This document shows, piece by piece, positions 1-7,372 of a stretch of 34,578 bases of DNA. The translations under genes and the position numbers were made by a program. The DNA is from Bacteroidota bacterium (GTDB taxonomy: Bacteria; Bacteroidota; Bacteroidia; UBA8524). The notes beneath the pieces are model-generated. The model searched no databases. It was given only the letters and a program-made list of their open reading frames with translations, and was not told where the DNA came from. The stretch is from the NCBI GenBank assembly GCA_016124735.1, contig WGMZ01000021.1:1-34578 (forward strand), read 5' to 3'. How positions within the stretch are numbered: position 1 is the first letter of the stretch; the number at the start of each line of letters is the position of its first letter.

Positions 1-91
1 ATCTAGCCGTAGCTCCTTTCTCCATCTCCATCAAAACTTGTTGTTTGAATGATTCACTATATCGAATCACCACTCCTTGTTTTCTTTTCAT
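1..91 (-). CDS. IS3-family transposase OrfA, N-terminal fragment
   Basis: The ATG is at 91-89 and the frame stays open to the window edge, giving 30 residues: MKRKQGVVIRYSESFKQQVL and then a short MEMEKGATAR-type run. This opening (basic start, YSESFKQQVL, then a glutamate-rich helix) is typical of the helix-turn-helix OrfA of IS3-family transposases, which binds the element ends. The rest of OrfA and the OrfB DDE domain lie beyond the edge. Contigs often break inside such repeats. Identification rests only on the N-terminus. Confidence 0.6.
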   Translation of the reverse strand, partial: MKRKQGVVIRYSESFKQQVLMEMEKGATAR

Positions 92-134
92 GTTGATCAG
101 TTTTTATACTGTCAACTTTTTTCAGGACGATACA
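1..134 (-). mobile_element. Left end of an IS3-family insertion sequence (cut by window edge)
   Basis: The minus strand reads outward from about position 134 with TGTATCGTCCTGAAAAAAG, followed by GTTGACAG and then the transposase start at 91. A terminal TG, a short A-rich inverted-repeat-like end and a start codon about 45 bases inside fit the left end of an IS3-type element. The other end and target duplication are outside the window, so the exact boundary (about 134) is inferred. Confidence 0.55.
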
Positions 135-204
135 GTTTGTCTTGTCCTGGACTCTTGATTCTTGTCTCTTTTCAATAGCAAAAACGTACAACTTAAAACT
201 TCTT

Positions 205-252
205 CTTGCATTAACTAAAACTTTAGTTATGTTTGAACTAAGAATTTAGTTC
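205..252 (+). promoter_or_regulatory. Promoter with two palindromic operators upstream of the BlaI-type gene
   Basis: A Bacteroidota-type promoter is visible: CTTG at 205-208, a 19-base spacer and TATGTTTG at 228-235 (consensus TAnnTTTG). AACTAAA-AC-TTTAGTT (213-228) is a perfect palindrome between the two boxes. GAACTAA-GAAT-TTAGTTC (235-252) is a second palindrome that touches the ATG at 253. ACTAAA/TTTAGT half sites suit a BlaI/MecI dimer, so autorepression is the natural reading. The leader would be only about 12 bases. Confidence 0.7.
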
Positions 253-621
253 ATGAAAGATTTAACCAAGGCAGAAGAACAGGTAATGATGTTTCTCTGG
301 GAAAGAGGCGAGGCCTTTGTGAAGGAGTTGCTCGAAGATTTTCCGGAGCCCAAGCCGGCGTATAATACGGTGTCGACCATCGTCAGGATTTTGGAATCCA
401 AAGGTTTTGTGGGGTATACAGCTAAGGGGAAATCACACCGCTATCATCCACTTATCCAAAAAGAAGAATACATGAAACACGCGGTCGGAGGCTTATTGCA
501 GAACTATTTCAACGGTTCCTTAAGTGGTTTCGTTTCCTTCTTTAGTAGGCAGGGAAAACTGAAAGCAAATGAGCTCGATGAATTATTAAAATTGATTGAA
601 GAACAAAAAAAGAAGGCATGA
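253..621 (+). CDS. BlaI/MecI/CopY-family transcriptional repressor
   Basis: This 122-residue protein has the family's usual length. Residues 1-68 form the winged helix-turn-helix (LTKAEEQVMMFLWERG, then YNTVSTIVRILESKGFV and the wing GKSHRYHPL). The C-terminal half (about 70-122) is the helical dimerisation part. BlaI proteins repress their own operon and are released by proteolysis triggered by a membrane M56 partner, which here overlaps by 4 bases (ATGA at 618-621). The two palindromes directly upstream are the likely operators. No beta-lactamase gene is nearby, so the regulon is probably a general envelope-stress set, but that is inference. Confidence 0.9.
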   Translation: MKDLTKAEEQVMMFLWERGEAFVKELLEDFPEPKPAYNTVSTIVRILESKGFVGYTAKGKSHRYHPLIQKEEYMKHAVGGLLQNYFNGSLSGFVSFFSRQGKLKANELDELLKLIEEQKKKA

Positions 622-1790
622 GTTTCTGGACAGGTTTACTATGGGTATGTCTGTGTCAACTGGGATTGACCGGATTGTATTTTCTCTTTAAAAAGCGTTT
701 GGGTCTGCCCGCATGGAACCGCTTTCTCCTTTTGGCCATCGCCCTATTGCCCATGTTGGTATGGATTCCATTGCCGATTGAAAACGTATCAGGTTTTAGC
801 ACTATCTCCATCCAATTGCCGGAAATAAGCCTTGCAGAGAATCCATCGAATGCGATTCATCTTGGTTGGGAAATACTTTTTCTTCCTGGTTTTGTGATGC
901 TGCTATATTCTGTTTTTAAGATTCTTCGTTTCGTCCAAAAGGGAAGCTTTGAGAGAAAGTTGGATTCGGGAATACGTATCTTCCATCATCCGGATATTAA
1001 AGCCGCATGTTCCTTCTTTTCACGTATTTATTTGCCAGAATTCGTAGATGAGACAGACAGAAACTGGATGCTGACACATGAAGAAGTGCATGTTCGGCGT
1101 GCACATAGTTTGGATCGTCTGATTTTCGGAATTCTCCGCGGATTTTTTTGGTTCAATCCGGTCATCTATCAGTTGGATCGGGAACTGATACTGAATCACG
1201 AGTATGAGGCCGATCAGGAAGTGCTGAAGACAAACGACAATAAAACAAGGTATCAGCAGATCATGCTGGCCCATGCTATGGGTGTTCCCAGCCACTTACT
1301 GCATTGTTTTTCATCCTATAAACAAATTAAAAACAGAATACACTTTATGAACACACACACAATCAAGCGCGGTGCGTATTTCCTTTTCGTTCCGCTTGTA
1401 GGTTTGGTTCTCACCTGGACCGCCTGCAATCAATCGCAAAGAGAACAGGCGCAGGAAGAAGCCGGAGAGGTTTTTAATGCCGGACAAGTCGATCAATTAC
1501 CCGAAATGAAAGGGGGTATGGAAGCGCTCATGAATTACATGCAAAGTGAAATTCATTACCCGGAAAGCATGAAGGCTCAAGGGACAGAAGCCAGGGTGAT
1601 GGTCAGTTTTGTAGTCGATACCGATGGAAGCATCACCCAGGTGGAAGCCATGCGCACCGAAGGAATCAATCGGGCTTTTATCGACGAAGCCGTGAGAGCG
1701 GTAAGTTCCATGCCCAACTGGCAGCCGGGAATGAACGGCAGAACACCGGTGAAGGTTCAGATGGTGTTGCCGATAAGTTTTAGGTTATAG
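618..1790 (+). CDS. M56-family (BlaR1-type) membrane metallopeptidase with C-terminal TonB-like domain
   Basis: This 390-residue protein has several hydrophobic segments (about 3-23, 36-52, 86-103 and 254-268). The zinc motif HEEVH is at 154-158 and HEYEAD at 194-199, the standard HExxH and downstream glutamate of M56 peptidases. After the last membrane segment, residues about 300-390 form a TonB C-terminal-like domain (IHYPESMKAQGTEARVMVSF, ending in VKVQMVLPI). BlaR1 of firmicutes ends in a penicillin-binding sensor; this one does not, so the signal is unlikely to be a beta-lactam. Known family role: it senses an envelope signal and cleaves, or leads to cleavage of, the BlaI partner. It shares a transcript with the repressor. 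M56-TonB fusions are common in Bacteroidota. The ligand is unknown. Confidence 0.88.
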   Translation: MSFWTGLLWVCLCQLGLTGLYFLFKKRLGLPAWNRFLLLAIALLPMLVWIPLPIENVSGFSTISIQLPEISLAENPSNAIHLGWEILFLPGFVMLLYSVFKILRFVQKGSFERKLDSGIRIFHHPDIKAACSFFSRIYLPEFVDETDRNWMLTHEEVHVRRAHSLDRLIFGILRGFFWFNPVIYQLDRELILNHEYEADQEVLKTNDNKTRYQQIMLAHAMGVPSHLLHCFSSYKQIKNRIHFMNTHTIKRGAYFLFVPLVGLVLTWTACNQSQREQAQEEAGEVFNAGQVDQLPEMKGGMEALMNYMQSEIHYPESMKAQGTEARVMVSFVVDTDGSITQVEAMRTEGINRAFIDEAVRAVSSMPNWQPGMNGRTPVKVQMVLPISFRL

Positions 1791-1855
1791 AGTAGTTAGA
1801 GTTTTTAGAGTAGTTAGAGTAGTTAGAGATTTTAGACTTTTTGGAACCTTTAGAC
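1787..1855 (+). repeat. Short tandem repeats and left arm of an inverted repeat
   Basis: Directly after the M56 stop codon, TAGAGTAGT units recur several times (about 1787-1830). They are followed by a 24-base arm (1832-1855) that starts TTAGACTTTTTGGAACC. Its near-perfect inverted partner, 22 of 24 bases, lies at 2345-2368 on the other side of the four-helix-bundle gene. A partial second copy of the arm starts at 1860. Confidence 0.7.
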
Positions 1856-1970
1856 GGCCTAGACTTTTTGGATTGCTTTAGAAGCGTAAAACATTGAACG
1901 TTATTCAAATATTGACAGATACATAACATTGCTGATCAATCTTCGCTTTCAACTGCGGTATTTTTGAGAG

Positions 1971-2345
1971 GTGAAGTTGCACAATTTTAGAAAACTGGAA
2001 ATTTATCAGCGAAGCCAAACTTTAGCAGTAAATATTCTTCTCGAAACTAAAGGGAAGAGACCATATAAAGTATTTGATCAATTAGTTGGAAGCGCGTTAT
2101 CTGTTCCAAGTAATATAGCAGAGGGTTCGGTGAGAGGATCGCAAAAGGAATTTATAAGGTTTCTTAACTATTCCTGGGGATCCCTGACAGAATTGATTAC
2201 CCAGCTGGAAATTATTCTGAAATCTCAATTGATTGATCAAGAATTGGGAAATTTACTTTTGACTGAGTCTTTAAAGATTGAGCAAATGCTTGAAAGCTTT
2301 ATCCGCGTGCAATTGAACAATATGAACTTTAATTCTTCTCGGTAG
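1971..2345 (+). CDS. Four-helix-bundle protein, 23S rRNA intervening-sequence type
   Basis: This 124-residue protein starts at GTG; no ATG start fits. It belongs to the four-helix-bundle family first found encoded in 23S rRNA intervening sequences. Landmarks are the N-terminal HNFRKLEIYQRSQTLAVNIL, the central VGSALSVPSNIAEGSVRGSQ and the late NYSWGSLTELITQLEI. The fold makes a pentameric bundle related to the Avd protein of diversity-generating retroelements. The function is unknown, and copies outside rRNA are common in Bacteroidota. The gene stands alone, is flanked by inverted repeats (1832-1855 and 2345-2368), and has no clear operon partner. No reverse transcriptase or rRNA gene is nearby. 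Confidence 0.85.
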   Translation: MKLHNFRKLEIYQRSQTLAVNILLETKGKRPYKVFDQLVGSALSVPSNIAEGSVRGSQKEFIRFLNYSWGSLTELITQLEIILKSQLIDQELGNLLLTESLKIEQMLESFIRVQLNNMNFNSSR

Positions 2346-2368
2346 TCTAAAAGGTCCAAAAAGTCTAA
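2345..2368 (+). repeat. Right arm of the inverted repeat around the four-helix-bundle gene
   Basis: GTCTAAAAGGTCCAAAAAG plus TCTAA is the reverse complement of 1832-1855 with two mismatches. The arm begins at the last base of the stop codon of the four-helix-bundle gene. Transcribed together, the two arms could pair into a long stem that encloses the gene. Confidence 0.7.
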
Positions 2369-2382
2369 TTTATCTCAACAGT

Positions 2383-2958
2383 CTATCTCCACTCCAACTT
2401 CAACGCATATCTGCCCATTTCCTTGCCGTCGGCATCGATTCCCATAAAAAACAGGTAAACGGGTTCTTTCATCTTAGTAACAGGAAGGGTTTTTCCATCT
2501 TCTCTTTTGGTGAACTTTTCTATATCGAGATAACCGGTATAAAATCCATCTCCTTTTTCTACCCGGTTGAATGTATGCATTTCTATTCCGTCATCTGATT
2601 TCGAATCAGTTAGATAAGAATAATAACCCTTGGCCAAAATGAGATCCTTGTCGCTGTTTTGAGCTTCTGTTTTCATGGTCTTCATTGAAATAAACTCAAA
2701 TTCAGGCACGGTTTTGTCGCCAGGAAGTTCAAAGAGGGAAGGATCTGTACTGGCATTCAAATAGACCCCGTTCAATCCATATACCTTGACGCGCAAGGTA
2801 AAGGGCATCTTTTGCAACTCAATTATGTTGTTGTCGGGATCCACATAATCATCGTCCTGCATCACTTCCACTTCGAATCGGGGTTTCACCATTGACGGAC
2901 TAAAACTGCTGTGGATCAAGAAACTACTCAAGAGAAGAATGAAAATATTAGATTTCAT
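2383..2958 (-). CDS. Secreted protein of unknown function
   Basis: This 191-residue protein has an N-terminal signal peptide (MKSNIFILLLSSFLIHSSFS). The mature part is rich in beta-type sequence with alternating acidic and aromatic residues (FEVEVMQDDDYVDP near the start, VYLFFMGIDADGKEMGRYAL near the end). I do not recognise a family. There is no lipobox cysteine and no type IX sorting domain, so it is probably periplasmic. It follows the antiporter gene by 17 bases on the same strand and is probably co-transcribed with it, which may mean a shared role in envelope or ion stress, but nothing in the sequence proves that. Confidence 0.75.
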   Translation of the reverse strand: MKSNIFILLLSSFLIHSSFSPSMVKPRFEVEVMQDDDYVDPDNNIIELQKMPFTLRVKVYGLNGVYLNASTDPSLFELPGDKTVPEFEFISMKTMKTEAQNSDKDLILAKGYYSYLTDSKSDDGIEMHTFNRVEKGDGFYTGYLDIEKFTKREDGKTLPVTKMKEPVYLFFMGIDADGKEMGRYALKLEWR

Positions 2959-2975
2959 GTGAATACTATTAGGGG

Positions 2976-4211
2976 TTAATAACGGTTCTGAATGGTGACT
3001 TTTCTTTCGCGGTAAGCCATCAATCCGATCATCATCAAAAGGGAAGTTGCGAGAATGGTAAAGAACAAGATCCCCTCGTCGAAATTGGCAATCTTGTATT
3101 CTTCAGGAATACTATAGAACAGCGTGATGGTAATCAATCCGCGGGGTGCAATCAATACTTCCGGGAAAAGTCTTGATTTGAGAAAAATACTCAGGTTAAT
3201 GAGCCGCATTAGGATGAAGATCAATACCACGATACACCCGGCTACAATGATTTTTTCGTTGGCAATAAGACTTAAATCCATCGAAAAGCCGAATACCATG
3301 AAAAAGAGGGTCCTTACCACAAAAGAGAACTCGAGTGTAATCACTTTAAATTCCCGCAGTACATCATTTGTTTTTTCCCAGGTGTATTTGAGCCAATTCC
3401 CGAATTTATTCTCAAAGAAGAGTTTCGAATTGTTCAGAATCAACCCAAAGAAGAAGATCAGCAGTAAACTGCTCAAATGCATCAATTTGCCTACGGAATA
3501 AAAAAGGGTGATCATCGCCAGCAGAAAAAGGAATTTTACCTTCAGTGAAATGCGGTCCATAAAAATAAAGAGTAGAACGGCACCCACGATGGATACGATA
3601 ATGGTCAGGCCTATTTCAGTAATGGGTTTGTACCAGGTAATGGTTTCATTCGGGTGACTAAATGCCACCAGGTTGAAAATCATGATTCCAATGATATCTG
3701 AAAACACCGATTCGTAAATCATGAATTCTTTTTTGTCCAGAGGAAGGGTTTCCACACTCGGAATAACGATTGCCGAGCTGATCACCGAAAGCGACAATCC
3801 ATACAGAAAGGCGGAACGGTAGTCGGAATCGGTAAAGTACTGGATGAGATAGGTAATTGTAAATGAAGAAAGGAGTAGCAACAATACCGAGACGAACAAT
3901 GCCATCAGTATCATACGCTGTTTTTCTTTTTCCAGATGAAGGTCAAATGTACCTTCCAATACAATTAGAATCAGCCCGACGGTTCCCAGAATCTGCAAAA
4001 AGCTCATTGGGATATTCCAACCGATATGCGAATATTCCAGTCCGTATTTTAAGGATATTCCCGTCCCAATCAATAAGAGAACCGAAGGAATTTTAGTGTT
4101 TTTAGAGATCAGATTGAACACATAGGACAAAATGATCAGAGAACAGACGATGATAATACTGAGATAGTCGTTAGGCATAGCTGGAATTCCAAAAATACCG
4201 AAAAGCACCAT
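2976..4211 (-). CDS. Cation:proton antiporter (CPA family)
   Basis: This 411-residue, almost wholly hydrophobic protein has about 12 membrane segments, as expected for the Na+/H+ exchanger domain. It runs from YLSIIIVCSLIILSYVF near the start to FTILATSLLMMIGLM at the end, with no cytoplasmic regulatory tail. The middle ESVFSDIIGIMIFN (about 167-180) sits where CPA1 exchangers carry their ND ion-binding pair; here it reads SD. The late segment contains APRGLITITLFYSIP, another typical exchanger feature. The start at 4211 is an ATG; a second ATG 11 codons later (4178) is also possible. It lies divergently from the ECF sigma gene and upstream of the secreted protein. The ion specificity cannot be told. 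Confidence 0.85.
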   Translation of the reverse strand: MVLFGIFGIPAMPNDYLSIIIVCSLIILSYVFNLISKNTKIPSVLLLIGTGISLKYGLEYSHIGWNIPMSFLQILGTVGLILIVLEGTFDLHLEKEKQRMILMALFVSVLLLLLSSFTITYLIQYFTDSDYRSAFLYGLSLSVISSAIVIPSVETLPLDKKEFMIYESVFSDIIGIMIFNLVAFSHPNETITWYKPITEIGLTIIVSIVGAVLLFIFMDRISLKVKFLFLLAMITLFYSVGKLMHLSSLLLIFFFGLILNNSKLFFENKFGNWLKYTWEKTNDVLREFKVITLEFSFVVRTLFFMVFGFSMDLSLIANEKIIVAGCIVVLIFILMRLINLSIFLKSRLFPEVLIAPRGLITITLFYSIPEEYKIANFDEGILFFTILATSLLMMIGLMAYRERKVTIQNRY

Positions 4212-4322
4212 ATTGTGGTGAGGGATGTCCGGAATTTATAAAAAGAAAAAAATTATGTAGGAATGAAACTTTTTACCCTCTTTGCGACACTATATCTCTG
4301 AACAAGCGGTAAAATACCCTAA

Positions 4323-4877
4323 TTGACGACTGAAGTAAAAGATGAATTCCTGGATCACTACCGATCCTCTCACCAGGCCTTTGAAAGATTTTGCAGGGCG
4401 CTGTGCCGGGATCGTGAGGCGGCGCGCGAGCTGATCCAGGAGTCTTTGCTTCAGGCTCTTGAAGGATACCACCGTTTGGAGAACAAAGAAAAATTTTCTT
4501 CCTGGATGATGGGCATTGCCATTCGGGTAAAGAAAAGCCAGGACCGGAAATTTAAAAACTGGTTTTTAAAGGAGGATTTACCGGAGCAAAGTGTTGATAT
4601 GCATACGGACGCGGATGCAGGATTGTCGATGCTTCGGAAATTATGCCACAAGCTGAATGTTTCGGAGAAGGAAGCCTTTCTTTTGTTCGAACTGTCGGAT
4701 TTTTCGCTGGAAGCCATTGCGGAGATTCAGGCAGCCAATGTCAATACCGTCAAAACGCGTCTTCGTCGGGCGCGCGAGAAATTGCAAAAATGGCTGGAAA
4801 AAGAATACCGTCAACAGGACCCGCTTGTCAATTGGTCCGCTTCAACCTTAAATATGGAGGCCAAAGAAAATGGATAG
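4323..4877 (+). CDS. ECF-type RNA polymerase sigma factor
   Basis: This 184-residue protein is of ECF (sigma-70 group 4) type. Region 2 covers about 8-80 (HYRSSHQAFERFCRALCRDR, REAARELIQESLLQALEGYH, then FSSWMMGIAIRVKKSQDRK). Region 4 covers about 103-160 (LNVSEKEAFLLFELSDFSLE, then VNTVKTRLRRAREKLQKWL). The start is TTG at 4323: a TAA stop lies directly before it in frame (4320-4322), and no earlier or nearby ATG is usable, so the weak start looks real. It overlaps the next gene by 8 bases, so the two are translated together. That gene encodes a membrane protein with a short cytoplasmic N-terminus, the expected position of an anti-sigma factor. Confidence 0.92.
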   Translation: MTTEVKDEFLDHYRSSHQAFERFCRALCRDREAARELIQESLLQALEGYHRLENKEKFSSWMMGIAIRVKKSQDRKFKNWFLKEDLPEQSVDMHTDADAGLSMLRKLCHKLNVSEKEAFLLFELSDFSLEAIAEIQAANVNTVKTRLRRAREKLQKWLEKEYRQQDPLVNWSASTLNMEAKENG

Positions 4878-7239
4878 CAAGAAAAAAACATCGCTTGATG
4901 ATTTGCTGAACCAGGTTCGGCAAGGAACTCCCGTTATGGAGGAGCAGGAGGCCATGGATTTTATTCGCAATACAGGGAGTTTACCGCTGCCTAAACGTGT
5001 AAAAATTAAACCCATTATTATGACAAGTATTGTTCTGACCATAGGTCTGTTTGCCGGTATCTGGATGATGCCTGCTCACGTCAAAGACGCAAAAGAAATG
5101 CGCGAAGTAACGGAAGGAAATGAAATAAGTGGAGTAACAGAAGATAGCGAATTAACAGAAGGAAATGAAGTAAACCGGTTAAATGAAGGAAACCTTACTT
5201 CTGGGAAACGCGAAACAAGTGATGGAGATAAGGAAAGCATATTTGAGCATACTTACGCTCCTGTGGACACACCTACAGTCGACTCGATCGGGCTAAGAAG
5301 AGAAACCTTTTCAATGCTGATTGATAAAGATGAGAAAGAAGTGGATGGAGATTCGGTACGTATAAAAATGGTCACTGAATCCAGAACTTCAGATTCTCCT
5401 TACCGAAATTTTACCTGCAACATGCCGGAAGGTGCTTTGAAGTTGGAAGCATCGGAGCTAAAACCTTTGGGTATCATCTTAAAGGGAAACAATCTGTTGT
5501 ATCAAATGGACCATACCGCAGAAGGGAAAATACAGATTTCCTTCAACGGAATTGGTAATGTAAATGATACCCGAATAATTGGTTCCAATACTTCGAAGCA
5601 GAACCAGTATCTTCTTCCTTTGGCGGTTCAAAGTTGCAAAGGAGAGTGGATTTATCTGCGTGGTTCAGAACCTACTTTGGATGAAATTTCAAAAGGATTG
5701 GCCATTCAAATTGATCTGGAAGACGGAAACCTTATTTTTTGGTACGAAAGAAGTGAAGCCTTATTGAAATTGCTTCCGCTTATCATTCAAAATGCACTTC
5801 TCGAAAACCCGAATTTATATTCTATTGCAGCGGAAGACCGAACAATTGGCGGAACGGGAAAGGCTGTCAATGACGCATTAGAAAGCCATGGCCCATTGGT
5901 GGAATTGCAGGTAGAACCAAGTGAAAACCTAATTGATTTGGGAGGCCGGATCAGCGAGTTAGGAATTCACAAAAATGAAAAAGGGATTGAACTAAAAAGA
6001 GGAGGGATTTCCTACCTGAGAACAAAAAATCAAATGCAAATAGAGTCGGAGCGCCATTTTTCTGAAGATGATTTTAGAAAAGTAAAAAATACCATGAATT
6101 TATTGCCCATGTACATTACAGATGCTCATTTCTATCAAAATCATCCCATACAATTGGGAACTGTATTGCCTGTATTGAATGAGGAAGGGAATAAATTGGA
6201 TCTACAGGGAAAGTTTCTCTTTGACAAATGGGCATTGGTTCCTGTGGCAGTTGGATACCCCGATATGGATACAGTTATATTTTGGTATGCTTACAACGAT
6301 GCTTTAAAAAATATTTTAACTCCAGCCGAAAGGAATAAGATTGAGAACAGAATTTCAATGGTAAATACTGATATGCGGTATGTTGGAGCTAAAGCGCAAT
6401 TTGTTAACGTGGATCTTCTGTTTAAGGACGAAAAGGCTAGTGCTGAGGCACTAAATGCCATTGAACCGGCGAAAGAGGTGTTGAATAAGTTAGGGGTTCG
6501 CGTTTTGGAGGATGGAAAAATAGAAGTGAGGTATCTCTATGATGAAGACCACAAGTTGATGGTAAATGAATTCTCCAAATCGCAGTCAACTATTATAGAA
6601 TACAAAAATGAGTTTCATTTGGATAGTGCAACGAAGACCGGCTTGATTATTTCTAAACGGAACCTGGTGAGCATCACGGATGATTTAGGTGGGCAACCCC
6701 GCCTCACCCGCTGGCAGGAAGGAGGAATCAAATTGAATGAATTGATTCCGGTGCGTGTGAGAAGCGGTCAAATCTATTCCCTGGATGATAAAATCAATCA
6801 GCGTTGGCGCCCGGATATCATTATATGGTACGAGGCGACGCCGGAAATTCTTTCCATTCTTGAGTCGGAAGGCGATTCAGCAGAGATAGGGGAGGTAACT
6901 TCAACCGAAGTTAAGCCAACCGAAGTAGCAAAACCCGAATGCCGTTACACAGAAATTTGCCGCAATAAGCCCGGTGTTTTCAACAGCCATTCCGTTTATC
7001 CTAACCCGGCTTCCGGCTACAGTAATTTTGCATGGACAGCCACAGAAACAGCCGCATACAGTATTACCTTGTATGCGCTAAACGGACAGAAAGTTCGAAG
7101 TTTTGAAAACCTGAATGCTGTGATTGGGAAGAATTCATACCAGATGGATATTTCCAGTCTGCCTCCCGGGGTGTATATGCTTATCCTTCGCTCAGCAAAA
7201 GGAGATGAAATTCATGAGCGTTTGGTAGTGAAGGAATAG
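4870..7239 (+). CDS. Large membrane-anchored putative anti-sigma protein with type IX secretion sorting domain
   Basis: This 789-residue protein overlaps the sigma gene. Residues 1-47 are charged and look cytoplasmic. Residues 48-67 form one membrane segment (MTSIVLTIGLFAGIWMM). Residues 75-125 are a polar linker with imperfect TEGNE/NEGN repeats. The large extracytoplasmic part has three similar motifs: LIFWYERSEALLKLL (288-302), VIFWYAYNDALKNIL (469-483) and IIIWYEATPEILSIL (650-664). Residues about 708-789 are a Por-type C-terminal sorting domain (YPNPASG, ALNGQKV, SLPPGVYMLIL, final VVKE). The position suggests an anti-sigma factor. A type IX signal on a protein with a 47-residue cytoplasmic lead is odd: either the hydrophobic segment is a long cleavable signal, or the C-terminus is handled by the outer-membrane machinery while the N-terminus stays anchored. 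No zinc-binding anti-sigma motif is seen. Confidence 0.8.
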   Translation: MDSKKKTSLDDLLNQVRQGTPVMEEQEAMDFIRNTGSLPLPKRVKIKPIIMTSIVLTIGLFAGIWMMPAHVKDAKEMREVTEGNEISGVTEDSELTEGNEVNRLNEGNLTSGKRETSDGDKESIFEHTYAPVDTPTVDSIGLRRETFSMLIDKDEKEVDGDSVRIKMVTESRTSDSPYRNFTCNMPEGALKLEASELKPLGIILKGNNLLYQMDHTAEGKIQISFNGIGNVNDTRIIGSNTSKQNQYLLPLAVQSCKGEWIYLRGSEPTLDEISKGLAIQIDLEDGNLIFWYERSEALLKLLPLIIQNALLENPNLYSIAAEDRTIGGTGKAVNDALESHGPLVELQVEPSENLIDLGGRISELGIHKNEKGIELKRGGISYLRTKNQMQIESERHFSEDDFRKVKNTMNLLPMYITDAHFYQNHPIQLGTVLPVLNEEGNKLDLQGKFLFDKWALVPVAVGYPDMDTVIFWYAYNDALKNILTPAERNKIENRISMVNTDMRYVGAKAQFVNVDLLFKDEKASAEALNAIEPAKEVLNKLGVRVLEDGKIEVRYLYDEDHKLMVNEFSKSQSTIIEYKNEFHLDSATKTGLIISKRNLVSITDDLGGQPRLTRWQEGGIKLNELIPVRVRSGQIYSLDDKINQRWRPDIIIWYEATPEILSILESEGDSAEIGEVTSTEVKPTEVAKPECRYTEICRNKPGVFNSHSVYPNPASGYSNFAWTATETAAYSITLYALNGQKVRSFENLNAVIGKNSYQMDISSLPPGVYMLILRSAKGDEIHERLVVKE

Positions 7240-7276
7240 TAAGACCATGGATTTGTTTGATTTGGAAAAAATAGAA

Positions 7277-7304
7277 AGCGCTCTGGCCTTCCGGGCCGGG
7301 CGCT
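7277..7304 (-). terminator. Hairpin terminator for the apt-miaE transcript
   Basis: AGCGCTC (7277-7283) pairs with GGGCGCT (7298-7304), including one G-T pair. An inner GGCC/GGCC stem extends it. On the minus strand the hairpin is followed by TTTCTATTTTTTCC, the U-rich tail of an intrinsic terminator. It may also stop plus-strand readthrough from the 789-residue gene. Confidence 0.65.
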
Positions 7305-7372
7305 AATTTCCAGTTCCCGGAACGATACCTGTGCCCCGTCTTTCGTACTCTCTACTTTGTACTTAAGTACTT

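Noticed and set aside
618-1790. Beta-lactam resistance operon
   Set aside because: No penicillin-binding sensor domain and no beta-lactamase gene are present; the pair alone does not imply resistance.
1971-2345. Avd accessory gene of a diversity-generating retroelement
   Set aside because: No reverse transcriptase, template repeat or variable repeat is found nearby; the protein fits the rRNA-intervening-sequence type.
7359-7370. GTACTTAAGTAC perfect palindrome after miaE
   Set aside because: It lies at the end of the miaE frame in simple-repeat sequence, with no gene start for an operator to control.
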